A DNA stretch of 8,281 nt, taken from NCBI GenBank assembly GCA_013361595.1, contig JABFXT010000673.1, positions 1-8,281 on the forward strand, given 5' to 3'. Position 1 is the stretch's first letter. Every line of letters starts with the position of its first letter. The stretch is from Nocardia sp. (GTDB lineage Bacteria; Actinomycetota; Actinomycetes; Mycobacteriales; Mycobacteriaceae). Position numbers and translations under genes: made by a program. The notes below the pieces were generated by a model. It was not told the DNA's origin, ran no database searches, and worked only from the letters and a program-made list of their open reading frames with translations. Of this stretch, positions 1 through 6,257 are shown piece after piece.

Positions 1-42
1 GGCGACGGTTCCGGGGTTGTCGTGGTGGTGACCGGTCGGTGA
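1..42 (+). CDS. possible 3' end of an upstream gene (C-terminal 13 codons only)
   Basis: Frame 1 from the window edge reads GDGSGVVVVVTGR and stops at TGA (40-42). Ten of the 13 third codon positions are G or C, as expected for coding DNA in this genome. A terminal run of valines followed by a glycine resembles the last beta strand of LytR_C-domain envelope proteins. As I recall, a protein of that type (Rv0431) is encoded just upstream of sodC in M. tuberculosis, so the tail of such a protein would fit the context. Thirteen codons cannot prove this, and the fragment could be chance reading through non-coding sequence. Confidence 0.3.
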   Translation, partial: GDGSGVVVVVTGR

Positions 43-91
43 TCGCGTCCGCCGGAAGTCGGGGGCGTCCAGGGTGGGTAGGGGCGTCGTG

Positions 92-105
92 GCATCATCT
101 GATGC
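92..105. repeat. short inverted repeat upstream of sodC, possible operator
   Basis: GCATCA and TGATGC form perfect 6-base arms around a 2-base centre (TC). The site lies 63 bases before the sodC start and just upstream of the candidate promoter. A compact dyad in this position could bind a dimeric regulator, but no known operator consensus was recognised. It lacks the T-tract and length expected of a terminator for the possible upstream gene. Confidence 0.3.
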
Positions 106-114
106 GTCGAAAGA

Positions 115-143
115 TCGTTGTAGAAACCCTCTACCCGTAAACT
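115..143 (+). promoter_or_regulatory. sodC: weak candidate promoter for sodC
   Basis: A TAAACT hexamer (138-143) resembles a -10 element, and TCGTTG (115-120) lies 17 bases upstream as a poor -35. The Shine-Dalgarno AAAGGAG (154-160) follows 10 bases later, leaving room for a short leader of roughly 17-20 bases. The match is weak and rests on position as much as on sequence; an alternative sigma factor could use a different site here. Confidence 0.22.
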
Positions 144-167
144 CGGTACTCGTAAAGGAGTTCCCTG

Positions 168-851
168 ATGGCACCGTCCACTTCTCGTCGGCCGTCTTGG
201 CGGATCGTGACGCCGGTGCTGGCTGTCGCGGCTTTCGGCCTCGTTGCCTGCACGAACAGTCAGGAGTCCAGCGATGTGGCGGGAACGACTCCGCCGGTGT
301 GGACGTCCTCTCCGGCACCCGCCGGTGCGGGTGAGCACGGCGAGGAGCAGGAGACCCCGGCCGGTTCGGGTACCGAGGTGGAGTTGAAGTCGCCGAGCGG
401 TGCGAAGATCGGTACCGCGAATATCGCCCAGGACGGCAACCATCTGCGGATCACCGTGGATGCGTCCGGTCTCACTCCGGGCTTCCACGGTCTGCATATC
501 CATCAGGACGGCAAATGCGAGCCGAATTCGGCGCCGCCCGCCGGTGGTGCGCCCGGTGATTTCCTCTCCGCGGGTGGGCATCTGCAGGTCGGCGGTGCCA
601 CCGGTCATCCGGCCAGCGGCGATCTGACTTCGCTGCAGGTGCGTAAGGACGGTCACGGCTATCTGGTGACCACCACCGACACGGTCACTTTGAGCGATAT
701 CCAGGGCAAGGCCTTGATCGTGCACGCCGGTGCCGATAATTTCGCCAATATCCCGGAGCGGTACACCCGTGAGGGTGGTGCGGGCCCGGATCAGCAGACG
801 ATGAGCACCGGTGACGCGGGCGGCCGTGTCGCCTGCGGCGTGATCGGTTAG
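168..851 (+). CDS. sodC: Cu(-Zn) superoxide dismutase, lipoprotein SodC
   Basis: This 227-residue exported enzyme should convert superoxide to hydrogen peroxide and oxygen at the outer face of the membrane. A basic N-terminus, a hydrophobic segment (about 13-27) and the lipobox LVAC put the lipidated cysteine at Cys28. A Pro/Ala/Ser/Glu-rich linker (about 29-66) leads to the SOD fold. Visible active-site parts are [15 protein letters not shown] (copper ligands His110 and His112), GGH (bridging His138), [11 protein letters not shown] (copper His186), the guiding Arg220, and the disulfide pair Cys117/Cys223 ending in ACGVIG. Sequence and layout closely resemble M. tuberculosis SodC, which is reported to work without zinc. 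Here the zinc loop is shortened: His147 and Asp152 are present, but no histidine precedes the Asp by three residues. The ATG is well supported by AAAGGAG (154-160), 7 bases upstream. The ligase gene follows after 22 bases, suggesting one transcript. Confidence 0.95.
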   Translation: MAPSTSRRPSWRIVTPVLAVAAFGLVACTNSQESSDVAGTTPPVWTSSPAPAGAGEHGEEQETPAGSGTEVELKSPSGAKIGTANIAQDGNHLRITVDASGLTPGFHGLHIHQDGKCEPNSAPPAGGAPGDFLSAGGHLQVGGATGHPASGDLTSLQVRKDGHGYLVTTTDTVTLSDIQGKALIVHAGADNFANIPERYTREGGAGPDQQTMSTGDAGGRVACGVIG

Positions 852-873
852 CGACGCACGACGGAGGGGCGTT

Positions 874-2019
874 ATGGGTGGGGCGCGGATCGATCCGGTG
901 CCGTTCCGTGGGTCGCCCCGGCCGACTATCGGTATCGAGTGGGAGATCGCGCTCGTCGACAAGACGAGTCGTGATCTTTCCAATACCGCGGCAGCTGTTT
1001 TCGATGCGGTGGGTGAGTTGCGTGCGCACGACGGCACGCCGCAGGTGACCAAGGAACTGCTCCGCAATACCGTGGAGTTGGTCACCGGGGTGCACGAAAC
1101 CGTCGGGGCGGCTGTTGCGGATCTGTCGGGCACCATGGATACGGTGCGGCGGGCCGCGGACCGGCTCGGTGTGGACCTGTTCTGCGCGGGTACGCATCCG
1201 TTCGCGCAATGGTCCACCCAGCAGCTGACCCGTTCCGAGCACTATGACGAACTGATCGAGCGCACCCAGTGGTGGGGGCGGCAGATGCTGATCTGGGGCG
1301 TCCATGTGCATGTGGGGGTTTCGCACCGGGACAAGGTCTTTCCGATTCTCAATGCCCTGTTGCTGTCGTATCCGCATCTGTTGGCGCTGTCGGCGTCCTC
1401 GCCGATGTGGTCGGGTTCGGATACCGGGTACGCGAGCAATCGCGCGCTGATGTTCCAGCAGTTGCCCACGGCGGGTTTGCCTTTCCAGTTCGAGAACTGG
1501 GGGGAGTTCGAGCGGTATGTGCACGACCAGATGAAAACCGGTGTGTTCGAACAGCTGGGCGGTATGCACTGGGATATCCGGCCGGCGCCGAAATGGGGAA
1601 CCATCGAGGTGCGGATCTGCGACGGTATCTCCAATCGGGCGGAGCTGGCCGCGCTGGCGGCGTTCATCCACTGCTTGATCGTGTATCTGGACGAGAAGGT
1701 GGAGCGTGGGGAGATATTGCCCACTCTGCCGCCCTGGCATGTGCAGGAGAACAAATGGCGGGCTGCCCGTTACGGGCTCGACGCCATCGTGATCGTGGGT
1801 GATGACAACCGGGAGCGTCTGGTCACCGAAGATCTCGACGAATGGCTGAACCGACTGGAGCCGACCGCGCGGCGGCTCGACTGTGTGGCCGAGCTGGCCG
1901 CGGTGGCCGATATTCCGCGGCGTGGGGCCAATTATCAGCGGCAGCGGCAGGTCGCCGCGGCGTCGCAGGGGGATCTGGTGGCGGTGGTGGACGCGCTGGT
2001 CCGCGAGCTCGACAGCTGA
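874..2019 (+). CDS. YbdK-family carboxylate-amine ligase (glutamate-cysteine ligase-like)
   Basis: This 381-residue protein belongs to the GCS2/YbdK family of ATP-dependent carboxylate-amine ligases, often annotated as glutamate-cysteine ligase type 2. Landmarks are TIGIEWE (18-24) near the N-terminus, GTHPF (106-110), GVHVHVGV (142-149, histidines typical of the metal/ATP site), WDIRP (233-237), TIEVRICD (243-250) and ENKWRAARYG (292-301). The length is usual for the family. No signal peptide or membrane segment is seen, so it should act in the cytoplasm. GGAGG (863-867) lies 6 bases before the ATG. It begins 22 bases after the sodC stop, and the same neighbour pair is known in mycobacteria, so co-transcription is likely. 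E. coli YbdK has only weak gamma-glutamylcysteine synthetase activity, and members of this order use mycothiol rather than glutathione. The true substrates are therefore uncertain, although the family assignment is firm. Confidence 0.9.
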   Translation: MGGARIDPVPFRGSPRPTIGIEWEIALVDKTSRDLSNTAAAVFDAVGELRAHDGTPQVTKELLRNTVELVTGVHETVGAAVADLSGTMDTVRRAADRLGVDLFCAGTHPFAQWSTQQLTRSEHYDELIERTQWWGRQMLIWGVHVHVGVSHRDKVFPILNALLLSYPHLLALSASSPMWSGSDTGYASNRALMFQQLPTAGLPFQFENWGEFERYVHDQMKTGVFEQLGGMHWDIRPAPKWGTIEVRICDGISNRAELAALAAFIHCLIVYLDEKVERGEILPTLPPWHVQENKWRAARYGLDAIVIVGDDNRERLVTEDLDEWLNRLEPTARRLDCVAELAAVADIPRRGANYQRQRQVAAASQGDLVAVVDALVRELDS

Positions 2020-2024
2020 CCCTT

Positions 2025-2051
2025 CCGGTCCGCTGCTGTTCAGCAGCCCGG
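2025..2051 (+). terminator. hairpin after the ligase gene, possible weak terminator
   Basis: GCTGCTG (2032-2038) and CAGCAGC (2041-2047) are perfect 7-base arms; with a realistic 4-base loop the stem is 6 pairs. CCGG at 2025-2028 can also pair with CCGG at 2048-2051 across a 3-base bulge. It begins 6 bases after the ligase stop codon. There is no U-tract, so it would be at best a U-less actinobacterial-type terminator. Its 3' edge touches the -35 element proposed for the next gene, so a role in that promoter region cannot be excluded. Confidence 0.4.
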
Positions 2052-2080
2052 TGACCTGCCGTTCACGTGCCGTTTACGAT
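2051..2080 (+). promoter_or_regulatory. predicted promoter of the PAP2 gene (leaderless transcript)
   Basis: GTGACC (2051-2056) matches the TTGACA -35 consensus at four of six positions. After an 18-base spacer comes TACGAT (2075-2080), a good TAnnnT -10. The GTG start of the next gene begins 7 bases after the -10 element, where transcription normally starts. No Shine-Dalgarno sequence precedes that GTG. Together these suggest transcription and translation begin at the same base, a common arrangement in Actinobacteria. The transcription start is inferred. Confidence 0.55.
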
Positions 2081-2086
2081 AGTCGG

Positions 2087-3541
2087 GTGCTAGTCGAAAA
2101 CCCGAATACGGTGGTCGCGCCGGTGGCGCGTGGATCGGTGCCGCGACGGGGGATTCGGGTCGCCGCTCTCGCCGCGGTGCCGGTGTTGTTGCTGGTATTG
2201 CAGGGTGTGGCGGTATGGCGGGGCTTCGAGGGTCCGCTGACGAGCCTGGCCCACGATTATGTCGGTACCCCCAAATCCATGACCGTGCCCTGGGCCGGCC
2301 TGGTTCTGGCGCTGGTCGGTATTTCCGCCCGGCGCCGCGTTGTCGCGCTCGGGGCGGCGATTGTGATCGATCTCGCCGCTGCGGGGGTCCGGCTGTTGCT
2401 GGGCGGACCGTTCACGGTGGGTAACGGTCCCGTCCTGGTGCTCACGGCGTTGGCGCTGGTGGCCTGGTTGCGTTGGACGGGAACCGAACGCCGCGACGCG
2501 CTGCACGCCGCGGCGCTGGGCGCCCTGCTGGTTCTGGCGACCAAGGTCGGCGATGTCTGGTTGCACATCACCGTGCAGGTGCGGCCGCGGGTACTGGACC
2601 AGTACGTGATGCTCGCCGATCACGCGCTCGGCGATCCGGCCTGGGTGATGGGCCGGGTACTGGAGACGCTGGGCCCGATACCCGATGCCGTACTGCACTG
2701 GGTGTACATCGAACTGCCCGCGGCGGCCATCCTGGTGGCGGTCTGGCAGTTGCGGTCGGTGGTGTCCGGTGGGCGGTGGCCGAACCACTACCTGGTGCGC
2801 ACTTTCCTGGTGCTGGGCCTGGTGGGGCCGCTGGTGTACATCCTGTTCCCGGTGGTCGGGCCGATGTTCGCCTATGGGGTGGACGGGGGCGGTTTCCAGC
2901 TGGGCAACTTCTGGCCCAATGTGGTGCCGCCGCTGGACCGCGCACCGGAATCGATGGCCTTCGACTCGTTCTCGCCGCGCAACTGTATGCCGTCCATGCA
3001 CACCGCGTGGGCGCTGGCGTTGTTCTTGCACACCCGCCGCAACGCCGACGGTTCGCTCGCGCCCACCTGGTTGCGCTGGGGCGGAATGTTCTGGCTGCTG
3101 TGCACACTGGCCGCGACCCTGGGGTTCGGCTACCACTACGGGGTCGACCTGGTCGCCGGTGCGGTGCTCTGCCTGACCGTGGAATCGGCGCTGCGGGAAC
3201 TGGACCGCGGCTGGGGCTGGTTCCGGATCCGCCTGGTCGCCGGCGGTGTGGTGGTACTGGTGACGCTGCTGCTCGGCTACCGGTACCTCGCCGTGCACAT
3301 GGCCGACTATCCGGTGGTCGCCGGGTCGATCGTCTCGGCACTGCTGGCCGCGATGGCCGCGGGTTTCCACGCCACCTGGTTCGCCCGGCGCCGCGCCGAC
3401 CGACCGGCGGCACCCGAGGTCATGTTGCCCGCCGATTCGGCGGATGCGGTGACCGCCACCGCGGACCCGCTGGATGCGCCGGCGGTCGTGCCGGAGGAGG
3501 TCACGGCCGAGGTCGATCCAGTTCGTCCTCGAGTTCGTTGA
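2087..3541 (+). CDS. PAP2-fold polytopic membrane phosphatase or lipid phosphotransferase
   Basis: This 484-residue protein has roughly 11-12 hydrophobic segments (about 23-44, 68-80, 85-105, 114-129, 140-154, 199-222, 235-258, 306-316, 331-346, 353-368, 381-398, 409-431). The C-terminal half carries PAP2 catalytic motifs: RNCMPSMHTAW (Ser303, His305) and GYHYGVDLVAG (nucleophile His350, Asp354). FPVVGP (254-259) precedes them, as in the PAP2_3/Aur1-like branch. The classical KX6RP phosphate-binding motif is not evident, which also favours that branch. Such enzymes remove or transfer phosphate-containing lipid head groups at the membrane; the substrate here is unknown. The five-segment N-terminal extension is much longer than a minimal six-helix PAP2 unit. 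A Pro/Ala/acidic tail of about 50 residues (433-484) looks disordered. The GTG start was chosen because a -10 element sits 7 bases before it and the longer frame upstream overlaps the ligase gene with implausible Trp/Arg-rich sequence. The end overlaps mnhG by 41 bases. Confidence 0.82.
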   Translation: MLVENPNTVVAPVARGSVPRRGIRVAALAAVPVLLLVLQGVAVWRGFEGPLTSLAHDYVGTPKSMTVPWAGLVLALVGISARRRVVALGAAIVIDLAAAGVRLLLGGPFTVGNGPVLVLTALALVAWLRWTGTERRDALHAAALGALLVLATKVGDVWLHITVQVRPRVLDQYVMLADHALGDPAWVMGRVLETLGPIPDAVLHWVYIELPAAAILVAVWQLRSVVSGGRWPNHYLVRTFLVLGLVGPLVYILFPVVGPMFAYGVDGGGFQLGNFWPNVVPPLDRAPESMAFDSFSPRNCMPSMHTAWALALFLHTRRNADGSLAPTWLRWGGMFWLLCTLAATLGFGYHYGVDLVAGAVLCLTVESALRELDRGWGWFRIRLVAGGVVVLVTLLLGYRYLAVHMADYPVVAGSIVSALLAAMAAGFHATWFARRRADRPAAPEVMLPADSADAVTATADPLDAPAVVPEEVTAEVDPVRPRVR

Positions 3542-3848
3542 CGACCAGTAGATCCTTGCGGTGCAACTGCTCCCGGTAGGCGGTGCGGCCGATCAGATGG
3601 GCGATCACCGGCGCGGTGAGCAGGGTGAACAGCCCGACCATCACCAGCATCCAGACGTTCGGGTCGTCGTAGACCCGGATACAGGTACCGGCCAGCACCG
3701 AGATCAAGCCGATGACCTGGGGTTTGGTCGCGGAGTGCATCCGCAGCAGGGTGTCGGGAAAGCGGACGATCCCGATCGCGGCGGTCAGCGCCAGCAGAGC
3801 GCCCAGGATGATGAGGGTGCCGGAGATCCAATCGAATACCGTGCTCAT
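3501..3848 (-). CDS. mnhG: Mrp/Mnh cation:proton antiporter subunit G
   Basis: This 115-residue protein is the small MnhG/PhaG subunit of the Mrp antiporter complex in the cytoplasmic membrane. It has three hydrophobic segments (about 6-27, 45-59, 65-86) and the family signature GIVRFPDTLLRMHSATKPQ (26-44). A charged cytoplasmic tail (about 88-115), rich in Glu, Asp and Arg, follows. The length is usual. Its ATG overlaps the mnhF stop in ATGA (3845-3848). The bases upstream show no strong Shine-Dalgarno, so translation probably depends on ribosomes finishing mnhF. The frame stays open far upstream but that part is antisense-like Arg-rich sequence within mnhF, so the M at 3848 is the sensible start. 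It is the last gene of the operon, and its final 12 codons plus stop overlap the PAP2 gene on the other strand. Confidence 0.92.
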   Translation of the reverse strand: MSTVFDWISGTLIILGALLALTAAIGIVRFPDTLLRMHSATKPQVIGLISVLAGTCIRVYDDPNVWMLVMVGLFTLLTAPVIAHLIGRTAYREQLHRKDLLVVNELEDELDRPRP

Positions 3849-4105
3849 CGGTCGTCCCGGACCCGGAAGCGGGTGACGGCGGCCGACCCGAGGAAGCCCA
3901 CCAGCGAGAGCGCGACGATCGCGGGTACCACGCTGGTATCCCGGCTGTAGGCCGCCCATACCGCGAGGCCGCAGATGGCCATCGCGATGATGGAGTCGAT
4001 CCCGACCACGCGGTCGAGGGTATCGGGGCCCGCGAGGATGCGATATGCGGTGATCAACGCGGCCGCACTCAGCAGGACCGCGGCCACCACGGCCACGACG
4101 ATCAC
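3845..4105 (-). CDS. mnhF: Mrp/Mnh cation:proton antiporter subunit F
   Basis: This 86-residue subunit has three hydrophobic segments (about 2-22, 35-53, 60-78) and the MnhF signature YRILAGPDTLDRVVGID (21-37), whose Asp and Arg residues are conserved in the family. It is an integral membrane component of the Mrp complex; its individual mechanistic role is less clear than that of subunits A and D. The start is GTG (4105-4103), overlapping the mnhE stop in GTGA. An excellent Shine-Dalgarno, AGGAGGT (4118-4112 on the minus strand), lies 6 bases upstream, the strongest in the operon. This may offset the weaker GTG start and reinforce reinitiation after mnhE. Confidence 0.93.
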   Translation of the reverse strand: MIVVAVVAAVLLSAAALITAYRILAGPDTLDRVVGIDSIIAMAICGLAVWAAYSRDTSVVPAIVALSLVGFLGSAAVTRFRVRDDR

Positions 4106-4665
4106 TGGGACACCTCCTGACCGGTCTGCGGTGGGAGCGGGGTGGCGCGCCGTTGGAAGGCATCGATGAGCAGGCCCTCCACTACCCGGATGGTCCGGTA
4201 GAACTTCGCCACCGCCTCCTCACTGCCGACGTCGATGACATGTACATAGACCACACATTGTTCGCGGTCGAGTTCCAGCACCATGGTGCCCGGGATCAGG
4301 TTCAGCAGGTTGGTGCACAGCACCAGGACCAGGTCCGAGCGGAAGGCGAACTGGACCTTCAGCACCCCGGAGACCGGAGGCGGCCCGGGCCGCAGGGCGA
4401 ACCAGGCCAGCTGAAGACTGGATTCGAGCCCGTAGTAGACGCTGACCGCCATCAGCTTCAGCAGCGGTAGCAGCCGCAACTGTCCGCGGACCGGGATCCG
4501 GGGCAAGGGCAGGGTCACCATGATGATCGCGCCGACCGCGAGCCCGGCGGCTATGTTCGCGATGCTCACCCGGCCCCACAGCGCCACCCACACCACGGTC
4601 AACCAGATCAGGATGCCGACCCGCAGCACATTGTCGCGGGTCACCAGGCCACGGAGCGCGGTCAT
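4102..4665 (-). CDS. mnhE: Mrp/Mnh cation:proton antiporter subunit E
   Basis: This 187-residue protein matches the MnhE family: N-terminal hydrophobic segments (about 14-30, 33-52 and 64-90), then a cytoplasmic domain with NLLNLIPGTMVLELD (119-133) and YVHVIDV (140-146). It is a structural subunit of the Mrp antiporter. The ATG overlaps the mnhD stop in ATGA (4662-4665), and a G-rich stretch GGGGGGA lies a few bases upstream as a plausible ribosome site. A longer in-frame extension exists but is Arg/Gly-rich sequence inside mnhD and was rejected. The C-terminal tail after about residue 172 is short and polar (PLPPQTGQEVSQ); its last codons also carry the Shine-Dalgarno of mnhF. Confidence 0.92.
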   Translation of the reverse strand: MTALRGLVTRDNVLRVGILIWLTVVWVALWGRVSIANIAAGLAVGAIIMVTLPLPRIPVRGQLRLLPLLKLMAVSVYYGLESSLQLAWFALRPGPPPVSGVLKVQFAFRSDLVLVLCTNLLNLIPGTMVLELDREQCVVYVHVIDVGSEEAVAKFYRTIRVVEGLLIDAFQRRATPLPPQTGQEVSQ

Positions 4666-6257
4666 TTCGTCCCCCCGCCCAGCACCGCGCCGATATAGGT
4701 CGCGCGGTCCTGTAGTTCGGCCGCGGCGCGGTCGGCGATGCCCAGTATCGGACCCGCCCAGACGGTGAGTGCCAGCCCGACCGCGACCAGCGCGGCGGTC
4801 GGTAGCACCATCATCGCCGGTAAGCGGCCCGGATCGGTGCGTTCGTCGTAGAGGATGTCGGTGTTGTCCTCCACCAGCGAGGGCAGGGTCGCCGCGACCA
4901 GATGCCCGTCCGGTGCCTGCTCCCGCGGCCGCCAGAAGGCCTTGCTCCACACCCGCGCCATCACGTACAGCGTGAGCAGGCTGGTGACCACCGACCCGGC
5001 CACCAGGATCCAGGCCAGCGAACTACCGTCCTGCGCGCCGGCCTGCAGCAGCGCGACCTTGCCGATGAAACCGGAGAACGGCGGTATCCCGCCGAGATTG
5101 AGCGCGGGGATCAGGAACAACCCGGCCAGTATCGGGCTGGCCGCGGCCAGCCCGCCGACCCGGCGCAACGAGGTCGAACCCGCCTGTCGTTCGATCAGAC
5201 CGGCCACCAGGAACAGCGCGGTCTGCACGAGGATGTGGTGCGCGATGTAGTACACCGTGCCGGCCAGGCCGATCGTATTGGCGATCCCCACCCCGAACAT
5301 CATGTATCCGATATGGCTGACCAGAGTGAACGACAGCAGTCGCCGGATATCGTTCTGCGCGATGGCGCCGAATATACCGATCAGCATGGTCAGCAGCCCG
5401 GTGATCAGCAGCAGGTTGTCGAAGCCGCCGTCGGGGAACATCAGCGTCTGGGTACGCACTATCGCGTACACGCCGACCTTGGTGAGCAGGCCCGCGAAGA
5501 CGGCGGTGACCGGTGCCGGCGCGGTGGGATAGGAATCGGGCAGCCAGTTCGACAGCGGGAAGACCGCGGCCTTGATCCCGAACGCGACCAGCAGCACCGC
5601 GTACACGGCCTGGCGGATGCCGTCGGGAATCGCTTCCATCCGCAGGGACAGTTGCGCGAAGTTCAGGGTGCCGGTGGCGCCGTAGACGACGGCGGTGCCG
5701 ATCAGGAAGATCAGCGACGACAGCATCGACACCATCACATACGACACCCCGGCCCGGATACGCTGCGCGGTCGCGCCGAGGGTGAGCAGGACGAACGAGG
5801 CGACCAGCAGGATCTCGAAGCCGACGAACAGGTTGAACAGGTCACCGGCGAGGAACGCCATCGCCACACCAGCGCTGAGGATCAGGTAGGTGGGCCAGAA
5901 AATGGAGGTGGGCTGTTTGGCCTGGGCATCGGCGATGTTCTGGCCGGCGCCGTAGAGCGCGACCGCGAGCAGCACGATCGCCGAGACCAGCAGCATGGCG
6001 GCGGAGAGCCGGTCCACCACGATGGTGATACCGATCGGGGTTTCCCAGCCGCCGACCTGGACCGCGACCGTCCCGTCGCGGTCGGCGAGATAGAGCAGCA
6101 CACCGCAGACCGCGACGGCGCCGCTGAGCGCGACGGTCGCGAGAACACGCTGCACCCGCGGGCTGCGACCGACGACGAGGGTCACCGCGGCGGCGAGCAG
6201 TGGAATGAGCACCGGCAGCGGCGCGAAGGTGGCGAGCAGATCGTGCGAGAGGCTCAT
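4662..6257 (-). CDS. mnhD: Mrp/Mnh cation:proton antiporter subunit D (NuoM/N-like)
   Basis: This 531-residue polytopic protein is one of the two large antiporter-type subunits, related to NuoL/M/N of respiratory complex I, and should form a proton or sodium path through the membrane. Recognisable ion-path residues are Glu148 in LFVGFEILLVASFVLL, Lys229 in FGIKAAVFPLSNWLPDSYP, Lys260 in GLLTKVGVYAIVR, His340/His341 in YYIAHHILVQTALF, and Lys400 in IPPFSGFIGKVALLQA. Glu148 and Lys229 correspond to the TM5 glutamate and TM7 lysine that are functionally essential in this superfamily. Position 345 is Gln where many family members have Lys (IVKT). Hydrophobic segments run through most of the chain, with a polar cytoplasmic loop at about 441-478. 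The ATG overlaps the mnhC stop (6254-6257), with GGAGG 10 bases upstream. Length is normal for the family. Confidence 0.95.
   Translation of the reverse strand: MSLSHDLLATFAPLPVLIPLLAAAVTLVVGRSPRVQRVLATVALSGAVAVCGVLLYLADRDGTVAVQVGGWETPIGITIVVDRLSAAMLLVSAIVLLAVALYGAGQNIADAQAKQPTSIFWPTYLILSAGVAMAFLAGDLFNLFVGFEILLVASFVLLTLGATAQRIRAGVSYVMVSMLSSLIFLIGTAVVYGATGTLNFAQLSLRMEAIPDGIRQAVYAVLLVAFGIKAAVFPLSNWLPDSYPTAPAPVTAVFAGLLTKVGVYAIVRTQTLMFPDGGFDNLLLITGLLTMLIGIFGAIAQNDIRRLLSFTLVSHIGYMMFGVGIANTIGLAGTVYYIAHHILVQTALFLVAGLIERQAGSTSLRRVGGLAAASPILAGLFLIPALNLGGIPPFSGFIGKVALLQAGAQDGSSLAWILVAGSVVTSLLTLYVMARVWSKAFWRPREQAPDGHLVAATLPSLVEDNTDILYDERTDPGRLPAMMVLPTAALVAVGLALTVWAGPILGIADRAAAELQDRATYIGAVLGGGTK

Noticed and set aside
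685..1740. 351-residue open frame on the minus strand
   Set aside because: It is antisense to sodC and the ligase gene, rich in His, Arg, Pro and Gln, with no recognisable domain. Long antisense frames are common in GC-rich coding DNA.
2051..2066. CRP-like site with GTGA and TCAC arms
   Set aside because: The arms are separated by 8 bases rather than the 6 of the CRP consensus, and the flanking bases do not match. The left arm is better explained as the -35 element.
1883..2086. Longer start for the PAP2 protein, adding 68 residues
   Set aside because: The added part overlaps the end of the ligase gene in another frame and reads as Trp/Arg-rich sequence. A promoter -10 element lies inside it, 7 bases before the GTG at 2087.
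2090..3370. 426-residue open frame on the minus strand
   Set aside because: It lies entirely antisense to the PAP2 gene and has a Gln/His/Arg-rich composition with no hydrophobic core. The plus-strand frame has clear catalytic motifs and membrane segments.
2473..3579. 368-residue plus-strand frame inside the PAP2 gene
   Set aside because: It is a +1 shadow frame, extremely rich in Arg, Gly and Ala, and ends in a low-complexity Ser/Arg stretch. It has no motif.
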